A stretch of 64,000 bases of DNA from Ditylenchus dipsaci. Its lineage: Eukaryota > Nematoda > Chromadorea > Rhabditida > Anguinidae. Below the pieces are notes generated by a model that was given only the letters and a program-made list of their open reading frames with translations, searched no databases and was not told where the DNA came from. This document shows positions 55,213 to 64,000 of the stretch, piece after piece. The position numbers and the translations under genes are program-made. Every line of letters begins with the position of its first letter. Position 1 is the stretch's first letter. The DNA is taken from contig SADC01000010.1 in the NCBI GenBank assembly GCA_004194705.1, positions 124,001 to 188,000 of the forward strand, given 5' to 3'.

Positions 55213-55609
55213 GTTACGGTAATATTTTTTGATCGAACTTATCTGGCGCGCTTACGGCCTCTAGTGTCTTTGTGTTACCAAAGCTTTATTTTATATGTTC
55301 ATCTGTCAGGAATTTATAAGGTATGCAGTATGCTGAAATGTCTCGGCTAAAGAAGTGAAATGAAGGGATGGCGAAAAAGGGAAGTCTTCACGTAGTGTGC
55401 TAAGAATGTCGAGAATGCTGCAGCTGAAAGGATAGTAGATGCTACTCAGGTCAGGTTTCGAAGCTGGAATGGTCATCAAAAATGCTGGTTTGTGTTTGTC
55501 TTTTGCTCAGTTTATGTCAATTTCAAAGTTTCTATCTTTAGGAAAACGCTCGAGGGTCTCAAAAGAAAGTAACCAAATGTGATCCGAATCAACAAAATTG
55601 TCCCTCTAA

Positions 55610-55700
55610 TCTCTATATAGTATTTGGCATGCGTGGGTGTGTAAGTGTTCAACTTGTGTTCAACTTTGATTTTCTGCCGTTTTTCGTTTTTCTGTTTTTC
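55610..55700 (+). repeat. Helitron-type 5' end
   Basis: A then TCTCTATATAGTATTTGGCA, the same terminus as the Helitron at 14784. After about 80 bases the sequence passes into another repeat and no 3' hairpin with CTRR is found. Confidence 0.5.
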
Positions 55701-55789
55701 AACTGGGCCGTGGCAAAAAGAGACTCTATACGCATTTTTTGATCAAGAGTACTTCTCGGAATCATGTCTAAGGTAAGTGAGTGCTCTCA

Positions 55790-56080
55790 TCTCTGACTCT
55801 CAAGCCCCCTGCGCCCCCGAAGGGGTGTCACTATAGCGAGGGTTGACTGCAATAAAAAAAAATGACGCTTCTGTCATATACCCCCCCCCTAAAAAAGCTA
55901 CTGTAATATATGCCCCCCCTTCCAAAATCGGACCTACTGTCATATACCCCCCCCCCCTAAAAAAGCTACTGTAATATATGCCCCCCCCCAAATCGGACCT
56001 ACTGTCATATACCCCTCAAGTGTACTTCTCGGAATCATTTCCAAGGTAAGTGCGTGCGCGCATCTATAACTCTCAAGCTC
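55790..56080. repeat. Fragments of the poly-C foldback family
   Basis: Direct copies of GTCATATACCCCCCCC...CTACTGTAATATATGCCCC and the AAGCCCCCTGCGCCCC stem half. The elements are truncated against each other. Confidence 0.55.
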
Positions 56081-56460
56081 AAAGAGGGTAGCGAGGAGGG
56101 GGCTACTCAGTAGGTGAGAGCAGGAGAGAGATACACAGGAGGAGATTAGCCAGGAAGAGAGTAAGCATAAGGGAATACCTAAAAAGAGGGTAGCCACTAA
56201 GAAGGTGGCCAAGAGGACGGTAACCAGGAAGAGGGTAAGCAGGAGTGGAGTACCAAGAATGACGGCAGCCAGGAGGAGGGTGATCAAGAGGAGGGCAGCC
56301 AGAAAAGTGTACTCATGAGGAGGGTTGCTAAGAGAAGGGTATATAGGGAAGAGTTACACAGGAGGGTGCTACCCAGTAGGAGGAAAGCTAGGAGGAAGTT
56401 ATCCAGGAGGAGGGTAGCCAAGAGGACGGTTAACCAGAAAAAGGTTAGCCAGGTAAGGGT
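56080..56460 (+). repeat. AGGAGG-rich degenerate minisatellite
   Basis: Irregular 14-18-base units like AGCCAGGAGGAGGGTA over about 380 bases. A similar motif occurs at about 62650-62750. Open frames in it are repeat artefacts. Confidence 0.6.
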
Positions 56461-57117
56461 ATGTGATCGATCATTATTGACAAATAAAATCATTCTATGT
56501 TCGATCTTGTGCCCGTTTTCGGGTTTTAGTCGAAAGGTGACGGCGATTGAGTGATGTGCTTTGCGCAGGCAATGTGTGAAGCTTCATTTTTCCGGAGAGG
56601 TTATTGGCATAAGAAACTGATGTTGTATCAGTAATTTCTGTGTAAGGCTTCTTATAGCTAATATTCGTGAAAAACAGACCTATAATATAAATTTGTTTGA
56701 TACGAGTCGTATAGGTAAAAGGTCGGCTAAATTGAACTATAGCCCACATCTCAATTGTACCCTACCCCCACATCTCAATTTCGCCTTGGTCCCCCTGTTA
56801 TTTTTGTGATCTTTTTAAGGCTTTGAGATTATGCAAAAAAATCACAAAAAAACAACAGGGGACCAAGCCAAAAAGTGTGGGGGTATTCAATTGAGATCGG
56901 GGGTATAGTTCAAGTGCTCCAAAAGATCATTTGATATCACTTAGGCTGTGTTAAATTTTGGCTGAAAACTGTAGTACCTGTTAACAAAATACTTTTTCTT
57001 AAATTTTGCATACTTTAGTCAATAATCACTAGAAATTAAAGAAAACATAGGAAAATGTCATTCGAAAATCTTGGCATTTTGTTGTTTTAAAGTGTTTTGA
57101 TTTTGAATTTTAAGGGG

Positions 57118-57298
57118 TGTTGTATCGCCTGTTTGAATCTCTTGTTGTTCTGACACGACTACGATTCGTTGTCAGGGCCTTTGTTGCTTCCGTTGCTGTT
57201 ATATCATTATTTTTGTGCTTGTGAAATAAAGCTGCCGTTGATTTCCGCTCTCCGCTCTCGCTCTCTCTCTGCTCTATCCGTCCTTCCAAGTTACAACA
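57118..57298 (+). repeat. 5' LTR
   Basis: 181 bp. It differs from the 3' LTR at roughly ten positions by eye, including a cluster near the 3' end (CTTCCAAGTTACAACA versus CCCGCAAGATACAACA). The polyadenylation signal is at about 57225. Confidence 0.85.
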
Positions 57299-57944
57299 AT
57301 CCATATAACTTGGATGCTCTTGTAGCAAATCCCCAAAAACTAACTTTTAGTGGCTTTAGACGGCTTTGGCGTGAGATTTTGAGCTATCTAATCTATATAC
57401 ATGAATATTTTCAAGCTCGACCTCGAACTCTTACTCGATGTACGTGAACACGATCGAGTTAGAGCTAGGGTTCGGGTTTTCGAGTACATGAACACCTCTT
57501 ACCCAAACTCTAACTCTAACAACGTGAACAAGCCATAAAGAAATTGGACTAGTCATTCAGAGAAGCACGAAAACCTTTATTCGATACCACCAACAATATA
57601 AACGAACACAAACAATTTTAAACTAATGTTCAACATACCATGTCTTCATACTCATCCATTTGATCGGTTGAAGCAACAGCTGTAACAGATCAACCAATTT
57701 GTTTTCATCATTGCCCGAAAATCTCAAAATGGACCCAAAAATTGTGCGATTTTACAAAGTCTAAAAAGGAGCCCTGATGCTTCTGTAAGAGACCCGGGAA
57801 TACGGTACCCCGATGGAGTCGCCCTAAAGTTGATGGAGTCCCCCTAAAGTTGATTCTCGACTACGGCCTTCAAAAATAAAGTTTCGAGGTAAAAGGAACC
57901 AATAAAAAAATCGATTGCAGTAAAAAGTGTCTGATATTAATTTA

Positions 57945-58144
57945 GGCAACATCCTGGTCTGCATCGCCATCGGCGCGGATCGGCGGTTGCACAACGTCAC
58001 CAACTATGTCGGTTTCCGTATTTTTTTTAAATAAATCAGAGAAAATATTTTGCAGTTTCTGTTTTCTCTGGCGTTAGCCGACCTGTTGGTGTGCAGCTTT
58101 GTGATGCCACTGTCCTGCTGGTTGAAGTCACTGATGGTAGGTTC
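57945..58144 (+). pseudogene. Copied receptor exons TM1 and TM2 inside the LTR element
   Basis: TM1 exon 57946-58007 and TM2 exon at about 58056-58136, with the intron retained. A missing C in TM2 shifts the frame (PLSCWLKS instead of PLSLLVEV). The retained intron and MITE show that the copy came from DNA or unspliced RNA, not from mature mRNA. Confidence 0.8.
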
Positions 58145-59089
58145 TCATAACCGTATTAACAAAAAGTTATTGAAATGACAACATTTGAACCAAATTCGGT
58201 GATATTCTTTTTTCACGTACATCACTAAAACTACTACCGTAATTCCTCTAATAGAGCACCGGGGGCTTTATTATAAGCATGCAATTTTTTCAAACTTCAA
58301 GTGGTCTGAAACTTCTGTTTTCATTTACTGCTTGAGCTGTGTAAAAAGTGCCTGTTAGATTTTTGAAATCACTTTTTAGCACTTTTTACACAGCTCAAAC
58401 AGTAAATGAAAACACGATTTTCAGACCACTTGAAGTTTGAGGGGGGCTCTATTAGAGGGAGGGGCTCTATTAGAGGAATTACGGTATTTGAAAAAAAAAC
58501 TAATATAAAACTAATTTTTGAGCATTGCCTTTCACTGTTACCTCGACCTTACGGAAGTTTTCAGCCTTTTTGTCGGTCTGAAGAAGGTGGAAGAAGAATT
58601 GCAGCAGAATGTTTTTTTGCTTTCTTTTTGCTTTTGGACTTTTTAAAATTTCTTTGTGGGGGTGGGGGGTGGAGAAAACAATCATAAATCTCATCTCCAG
58701 CTCGACCAAAACCCACCGGAAGTGCCACTTAGGAGAGGGCAGAGACATTTTTGAGAAGCATCTAGCAAATGAACAACACCTCATTGTTCATATTTTATGA
58801 GCATGGTGAAGAAGAAAAAATATTACGTAGAGGTTTGAGGAGATAAATGCTAAGATATGGAACATAGACAATATATTTGCAGGACTTGAAAAATCGAAGA
58901 TTAGAGACATGGTGACCTGCGGCATACTGACCCAAGTCACTGCTGACCATAATGGCTTGTTCACGTTGTTAGAGTTCGGGATTTTGGTTACGTGAACACC
59001 TCTGATCTTAGCTCTAACTCTTACTCGAGGGTGTTCATGTACCTCGAGTTAGAGTCAGAGTTCGTTGTTAAATTTGAATGTGTTGATCC

Positions 59090-60211
59090 ATGCAAATTCA
59101 AGGTTCCAAGTGCAAATTCCTTGGTGAAAGCAATGCTCTTTTCCAAGCCAATGAAGTCACATCCGTTCAAAGCTTTGTGGTGGTCAAATCAGGATGTCCT
59201 AATCTGCTTGGCCTGCCTGCGCTCTATGCTCTCAAGTTCCTCTCAAAGCGCCTGGACTCTCTGGTGCCTGCCGTTGGTTCTGCTGCTACCTCTAATGCTG
59301 TGGAAATGTGCCAAATTTCCGAAGTTCCTGCTGCCAAAAACAATGTCATGATTGGTGCTCTCCAAATCTGCCAAGACGTCGCCAAATCTTCCGCTGCTAC
59401 TATGTCGCCTGGACATATGCCGAATTCAGTCTCTTCTGCCGCTGCTACTATGTCGCCTGGACATATGCCAAATTCAGCCTCTTCTGCCGCTGCTGTGACG
59501 TCTCCCGGATGTCTGCTGCATTTCTTTGCTACTGCTTCCGCTGCCAAGATGCCTTGCAAACATCTGCTGAAATCCGCTGCTCCTTCTGCCGCTAAGATGC
59601 ATCGCAAACATCTTCAGAAATCCGCTGCTCCTTCCGCTGCCAAGATGTCTGCCGATCATCTGCCAAAATCTGCTGCTGCTGTCAAGATGTCGCCGAAACA
59701 TCCTCTGAATACTGCTGCTTCCCATGCTACTGCTACTCCTGCCGCTGCTATGGTGCCAATCAAGCCTCTGCTTTCGAAATGTCCTAAGTCTCAGGAAAGA
59801 ATTTGCCTGGATTCCGCTGGACCGCAGACTGGTACCAATCTCTCGCTCAAAGGTGAAGGGAAGGAAAACGGACATGCCACTCAAGTATTCTTGCTGTGTC
59901 TCCGAAATGTCTTCAATGCTGTTTTTCTTGCTGACGAATTGCCTGCCAAATGCCTTTGGGATCAAGTGCCATCAGTCATCATGAACATGCCTTTGTCTAC
60001 ATGTGCTGCTCTGCCTTTTTCCTCTGCTGCCTCTCAACTGCTGGCTGCCTTGCTATTGGAAGCTTTCCAAATTCCGCCCAAGTCCAAATCTGCTGCCGCT
60101 CCTTCTCTCAGTGCCTGTGCTGCCTCGGATGCTGGTGGTGGTGGACTCTCCGTGCTCAACAAGGATTCAAAAGAATTGGACTCCAGCACCTCTCCCGCTA
60201 GACTCTTTTGA
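59090..60211 (+). CDS. 373-codon Ala/Ser/Lys repetitive open frame in the LTR element
   Basis: Same frame as 37695-38729 but longer at the N-terminus. It ends STSPARLF and TGA 11 bases before the 3' LTR. The repeats ([20 protein letters not shown]) are hydrophilic and carry regular Lys/His. It could be a Gag-like or accessory protein of the element, or a chance frame; no family recognised. Confidence 0.35.
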   Translation: MQIQGSKCKFLGESNALFQANEVTSVQSFVVVKSGCPNLLGLPALYALKFLSKRLDSLVPAVGSAATSNAVEMCQISEVPAAKNNVMIGALQICQDVAKSSAATMSPGHMPNSVSSAAATMSPGHMPNSASSAAAVTSPGCLLHFFATASAAKMPCKHLLKSAAPSAAKMHRKHLQKSAAPSAAKMSADHLPKSAAAVKMSPKHPLNTAASHATATPAAAMVPIKPLLSKCPKSQERICLDSAGPQTGTNLSLKGEGKENGHATQVFLLCLRNVFNAVFLADELPAKCLWDQVPSVIMNMPLSTCAALPFSSAASQLLAALLLEAFQIPPKSKSAAAPSLSACAASDAGGGGLSVLNKDSKELDSSTSPARLF

Positions 60212-60222
60212 CCGAGGGAAGG

Positions 60223-60403
60223 TGTTGTATCGCCCGTTTGAATCTCTTATTGTCCTGACACGACTACGATTCGTTGTCAGGGCCTTTGTTGCTTCCGTTG
60301 CTGTTATATCATTATTTTTGTGCTTGTGAAATAAAGCTGCCGTTGATTTCCGCTCTCCGCTCTCGCTCTCTCTCCGCTCTATCCGCTCCCGCAAGATACA
60401 ACA
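60223..60403 (+). repeat. 3' LTR
   Basis: 181 bp, TGTTGTATCGCC...AAGATACAACA, preceded by the polypurine tract and followed by the AGGGG TSD. Confidence 0.85.
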
Positions 60404-60417
60404 AGGGGCTGTGGGGC

Positions 60418-61032
60418 ATGCATACGCTTGTAAGAGGTGATGCCCGGAATTCAAAAAATTTTCACTAATCATTGAACTTCTGTACGATTTTTAAACTTGA
60501 TTTCTAACAAAATTATACCTAAAATTAAATTGTAGACCTTGTTTGGTTAGAAACCAAGCTGAAAAATCTGTACTGAAGATCAATTGATTGATGTATATTG
60601 GATCTTTATATAGTATTTGGACTGTGTCTGTGCGCTTTTTGAATTTCCGCCAAATTTTTTTAGCTTATTTTCGGCTTCTTTCGGTTTTCTACAGGGTTAG
60701 GATCGGGGAAATAGAGTGTGCCACGCTGCATTCTGTGCGCCAGCTCATGGTGCGTCGAATAAAAAAGATCAAGCGAAAAAAGCGGATTTTCAGAGGATGA
60801 GGGCATTTTCATGAAGGTACTCAGAAAACTAATCTAAATCAAGTTTGCATTCAAATCTTTTGTTGTCTGCTGGGAAATCATTTACTTTGGCGGTTTTTTT
60901 TTGTTGTTTTTTTCGGTGAATGGGGTGAATTTTTTTCGGCGCAGAACCGCCGTTAATCAGTCTTTTCTGTGTTTGGCGTATCTGCGCCAGGTCATATAAT
61001 TCTTCATTCTATTTGATTGTGTGCATTGAGCC
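60418..61032. repeat. Repeat fragments between large elements
   Basis: 60430-60600 is a copy of the CTTGGTTTCTAAC palindrome family. At 60603, A then TCTTTATATAGTATTTGGAC is another Helitron-like 5' end. No 3' end found and no gene. Confidence 0.5.
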
Positions 61033-61035
61033 TTA

Positions 61036-61511
61036 TGGCTCATTTATAAACGTTGTCGTCGTCGTTGTCGTTGGAAAAAATGTTTTATAAAGGCACTTTT
61101 GCGCCAACGACAACGCCAACGACGACAACAACGACCTATTTATAAAATATCCAACGACAACGCCAACGACAACGACCTATTTATAAAAAATATCCAACGA
61201 CAACGCCAACGACAACGAAGACGCCAACGACAACGAAATTTTTTCTTCCAAATAAGACAAATTTTGCATTTCAAGTCAGAATTTTAAGTATTAAATATAT
61301 TCTCCACACGTTTTCCCTCAAAATCTGTACTGAAAATACGAAGTTTGTCCAATTTTGAATGAAAAATTTCGTTGTCGTTGGCGTTGTCGTTGGATTTTTT
61401 ATAAATAGGTCGTCGTTGTCGTCGTCGTTGGCGAAAAAAAGAGTTTTATAAAAAAATATTCCAACGAAAACGACAACGACGATGACAACGACAACGTTTA
61501 TAAATTAGCCA
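61036..61511. mobile_element. Second copy of the GTTGTC-repeat MITE, TSD TTA
   Basis: TGGCTCATTTATAAACGTTG at the left end. The right end has one change (TTAGCCA). Flanks TTA at 61033-61035 and 61512-61514. Arms are CAACGACAACG runs, and the inner spacer matches 3300-3480. Confidence 0.75.
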
Positions 61512-64000
61512 TTATGATCTTTTGGGAATCCTGGTACTGGTGAGGCTATGCATGCGATCAAGAAGAATGTGGCGCGAACTCAATGCAATTGCTAAACAGT
61601 AAGTAAAAAAAATATATAATTTTCATAATAATTTTCAATTTCGAAGACCATCCGGGTAGATAATAACTCACCCGATGGTACATACCTCGGTTTTCGGATA
61701 TTTGGGTGCGTAAAATCGCAATTTCAGTCCCAACAAATCATATATCCGCCACAATTTCAGCTTAAAAGTGGTTTGTCAGGTGGATATCCTTATAATTCGA
61801 CTAACTTTTAATTTTTCAGCCCATCCACGTCAAAACCAACCTTGCCTAAGATGGATATCCAACTGGATGGTTTACAAAATTAAAATTTTCAAAAACTAAA
61901 AAAACCTATTTTTTCTTTCTCAAAACTATGTGCGGAATTGGTTTAAATAAGGTCAGATTTGCGATTTTACCCACACGAACCCTGAAACCTGTGGTGGATT
62001 CCACCGGGTAAGATGGATGTCCACCTGGATGGTCTAATAAATTTAAAAAAATAATAAACAAATACATTACAAACAAATCCACTTGGTTTAGGAACACTTT
62101 GAAAAATTCAGAGCAGAATGCCAAAATGTAGATGAATCGGGTGTAGATGAATTTATTCGTAGGTTAATTCAATGTAGATGAATTGAGTGAAGATGATTTA
62201 GATGTAGATGAATTTACCTAATGCCGAATATCGGAGTTCGGACTTGTGCGAGCGGGAATATGCAAATTTGGAGCTGTGTGAGGTAAGGTATTTGAATCGC
62301 GCTTTCTACCAAAATGTCAACGAATCGGCCGCCGCCCGTCAAGGTTTATTGAGTGCTGCGGGTGTAATTGAGTGGTGCAGGTAAATTTAGCCCAAAATTT
62401 TGCTGACTTTGCACTTCACCTTTGCACCTTAGAGAAAATACGGTAATTTGCAACGGACACGGACAAAAGGCTACAACTTCTGTCCCGGACAGTTCTGTCC
62501 CGGACATTTCTGTCCCGACACTTCTGTCCCATTTTCCAATTTAATTATAATTTGTATATTATCTGAAATTTAAGTTTGAAATTCTAATTATATTCTAAGG
62601 AATAATCAACCAATAATACCTATTGAGAAGTAGCGGGAGTGGAGCACATAGAAAAGGGAAGCATCTAGTGTTACCCAGAAGGAGCTATGAAGGTGGTGGC
62701 ATGCAGGAGGGAGCAGCAAGGAAGGGCTACCTAGGTGCTCGCGTTCAAAATGAGGTAACTGCGTGGTGATGCGCGCACTCACTTATCTTAGACATAATTC
62801 TGAGCAAGACTCTTACCCAAAAATGTATTTAGAGGCTTTGTTTTTGCCAAGTCCCATATTGAAAAAAAAACATGGTAAAACATCTAAAAAAGTCGAAATT
62901 TTCGCTTTTTTCATAATTTTACTGAGTTGTAACTTTTGTCCCTTTCCTTCAAGTTGTAGCCTTTTGTCCCCTTTTTTCGAGTTGCAACCTTTTGTCCCTT
63001 TTTTCGAGTTGTAGCCTTTCGGCCGTTGTAGCCTTTTGTCACGTACCGAATTTGCAAAAGTTCTGTAAGAAGCGAAAAAGCAAGGCATTACCCATTTGGT
63101 TTGAACATGTGGAGATTTGCATTCATAATGGCTCAGGCATTTATTTTTTAAAATTTGTTTTTAAATACAGCATTTTTTCATTAGGGATTTAGCAAAATGA
63201 AACTGAACCCTTGAATGCGCACTGTCTCGTGTATGAATGGGAGAAATTTTCAAATGCCATTTTTCCTGACAAATGATATATTTCGTGGAATTTTTTAATT
63301 CGGAATTTTAATTAAATTTGTCAGCTACACAAAAAAATCAAAATATTATTTAGAAATGCAGGTTTGTGCAGTATTCTTTTGTGACAAGTAATGAAAACAG
63401 TCTCATAAATAAAATCGTTGGCTCAGTGAACAGTACCCAAGTGCACCCCTCCAAAGAGTATAATTTTCTCTAACCGAAAAATGGTTAGAGAACGCGTACT
63501 CTGTGATGGTATACGCTCAGAGAACTCATACTCTTTGGGGGGAGGGGTGCACTTGGGCTTTTACGTGGCTCACAATTGTCAGCGAAAAAGCAGCGGCGTA
63601 TTGTGAAAGTCGGTCTCGGTTCGATTCCGATTAGAATCAATGTCTTTCCTTGAGTTTTACCAAAATGCCACATTTAAATTCTCGTTTGAATTTCACTGGT
63701 GCCCGCCTTTCAAAATATTTCCATCGGTGATGATCATGCCCTTTTAACACTACGGCTCCGGTGCGTGATCTTTATGGTTCCTAGCGCAGAATTTCACGCT
63801 GAGCACGATGGTGAAAAAAATTATTTTTCGTATTTTTATTTTTCCTTGTTTATTTTTTACCTTGTTATTCCAAAAAAAAAACTAGTTTTCACTACAATGC
63901 TTATTGTCCTAATAACCCACACAAGCAAGAAAGGCTGTACTTCATTTGGTAACGCGCAATTTCGTAACAGCTTCGTTTGGTAATAGCTTTATTTGGTAAC
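61512..64000. repeat. Right end: dispersed repeats only
   Basis: GTAGATGAATT units lie at 62130-62215. TTGTAGCCTTTTGTCCC units lie at 62930-63040, and inverted TCTGTCCCGGACA units at 62460-62530. A palindrome with CCCAAGTGCACCCCTCC ends lies at 63428-63560 (relatives at 12.48 and 17.98 kb). A B-box-like GGTTCGATTCC lies near 63616. No coding region could be supported. Confidence 0.5.

Larger units (their letters stand above)
57118..60403 (+). mobile_element. LTR element carrying permuted host DNA (LTR-X-Y-LTR)
   Basis: Two 181-bp LTRs (57118-57298, 60223-60403) with TGTTGTA...TACAACA ends, AATAAA inside, and AGGGG duplicated at 57113-57117 and 60404-60408. A purine tract CCGAGGGAAGG precedes the 3' LTR. 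The interior lacks reverse transcriptase, integrase or a recognisable Gag. X (57299-57811) matches 36388-37508 without the mariner-like insert, and Y (57812-60222) matches 37684-40081. Cargo therefore includes receptor exons TM1/TM2 with their intron and one exon of the small membrane gene, antisense. The primer-binding site is not recognised. Confidence 0.85.
54082..60413. mobile_element. Second CAC...GTG element, carrying a histidine-phosphatase fragment and an LTR insertion
   Basis: Terminal CACAGCCCCTTAAAATT at 54082. The matching right end is split by the LTR element and completed at 60409-60413 (CTGTG). TSD GGGC at 54078-54081 and 60414-60417. Non-coding parts match 18240-18950 of the first copy. 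Without the LTR insertion it is about 3.0 kb. Confidence 0.7.

Noticed and set aside
57110..60472. Simple inverted segmental duplication of 36.4-40.1 kb
   Set aside because: The order is permuted, two LTRs bound the copy, and an AGGGG TSD inside a recognisable transposon end shows insertion rather than duplication in place.

Overview
This is eukaryotic DNA, almost certainly from an invertebrate animal. It is AT-rich, genes have short introns (about 30-60 bases, or long ones swollen by inserted repeats), and it carries a U6 snRNA gene and a complete 7TM amine-receptor gene model. There are no bacterial operons, rRNA genes or CRISPR arrays. A nematode-like animal would fit the compact introns, the U6 core and a degenerate TTAGGC-like run, but nothing here fixes the phylum.

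Host genes. One gene dominates: a 5-HT2-like serotonin/amine GPCR on the minus strand. Its exons can be followed in frame from TM1 (39963) to the stop codon (8530), a span of 31.4 kb. Lying in its introns are a U6 snRNA gene (12.27-12.38 kb), a PP1-type phosphatase gene on the plus strand (34.5-35.9 kb) and a small single-pass membrane protein gene just behind it (36.0-36.6 kb). Also in its introns are a 250-aa gene split by a transposon (20.15-21.95 kb) and a prohibitin-2 fragment (19-19.6 kb). At the far left are the 3' exons of an unrecognised gene (487-860) and perhaps the first exon of another (1-76, minus). From about 40 kb to the right end I see only gene fragments inside mobile elements.

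Mobile DNA. Most of the window is nested DNA transposons, and many boundaries can be proved by target-site duplications (TSDs). There are about fourteen hAT-type elements with 8-bp TSDs, two of which keep pieces of hAT transposase. Seven Mutator-like foldbacks have 9-10-bp TSDs, one with a SWIM-domain transposase remnant. Tc1/mariner/pogo-type elements have TA TSDs. A family of two has 3-bp TSDs. A Helitron sits inside a palindrome inside a Mutator-like element inside a tRNA-like sequence. Two CAC...GTG elements with 4-bp TSDs carry host-gene fragments (prohibitin-2; histidine phosphatase). A 6.1-kb palindrome at 27.2-33.3 kb holds at least six dated insertions.

Most notable: an LTR element at 57118-60403 (181-bp LTRs, AGGGG TSD) whose interior is not gag-pol. 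It is host DNA from this same receptor locus, including TM1 and TM2 exons with their intron, in circularly permuted order relative to the source at 36.4-40.1 kb. A second theme is that nearly all foldbacks here, from different superfamilies, have arms built from element-specific short tandem repeats (iterons).

Coding exons of the receptor, the phosphatase and other genes contain isolated single-base frame breaks. These look more like uncorrected sequence errors than parallel decay, so precise protein sequences should be treated with care.
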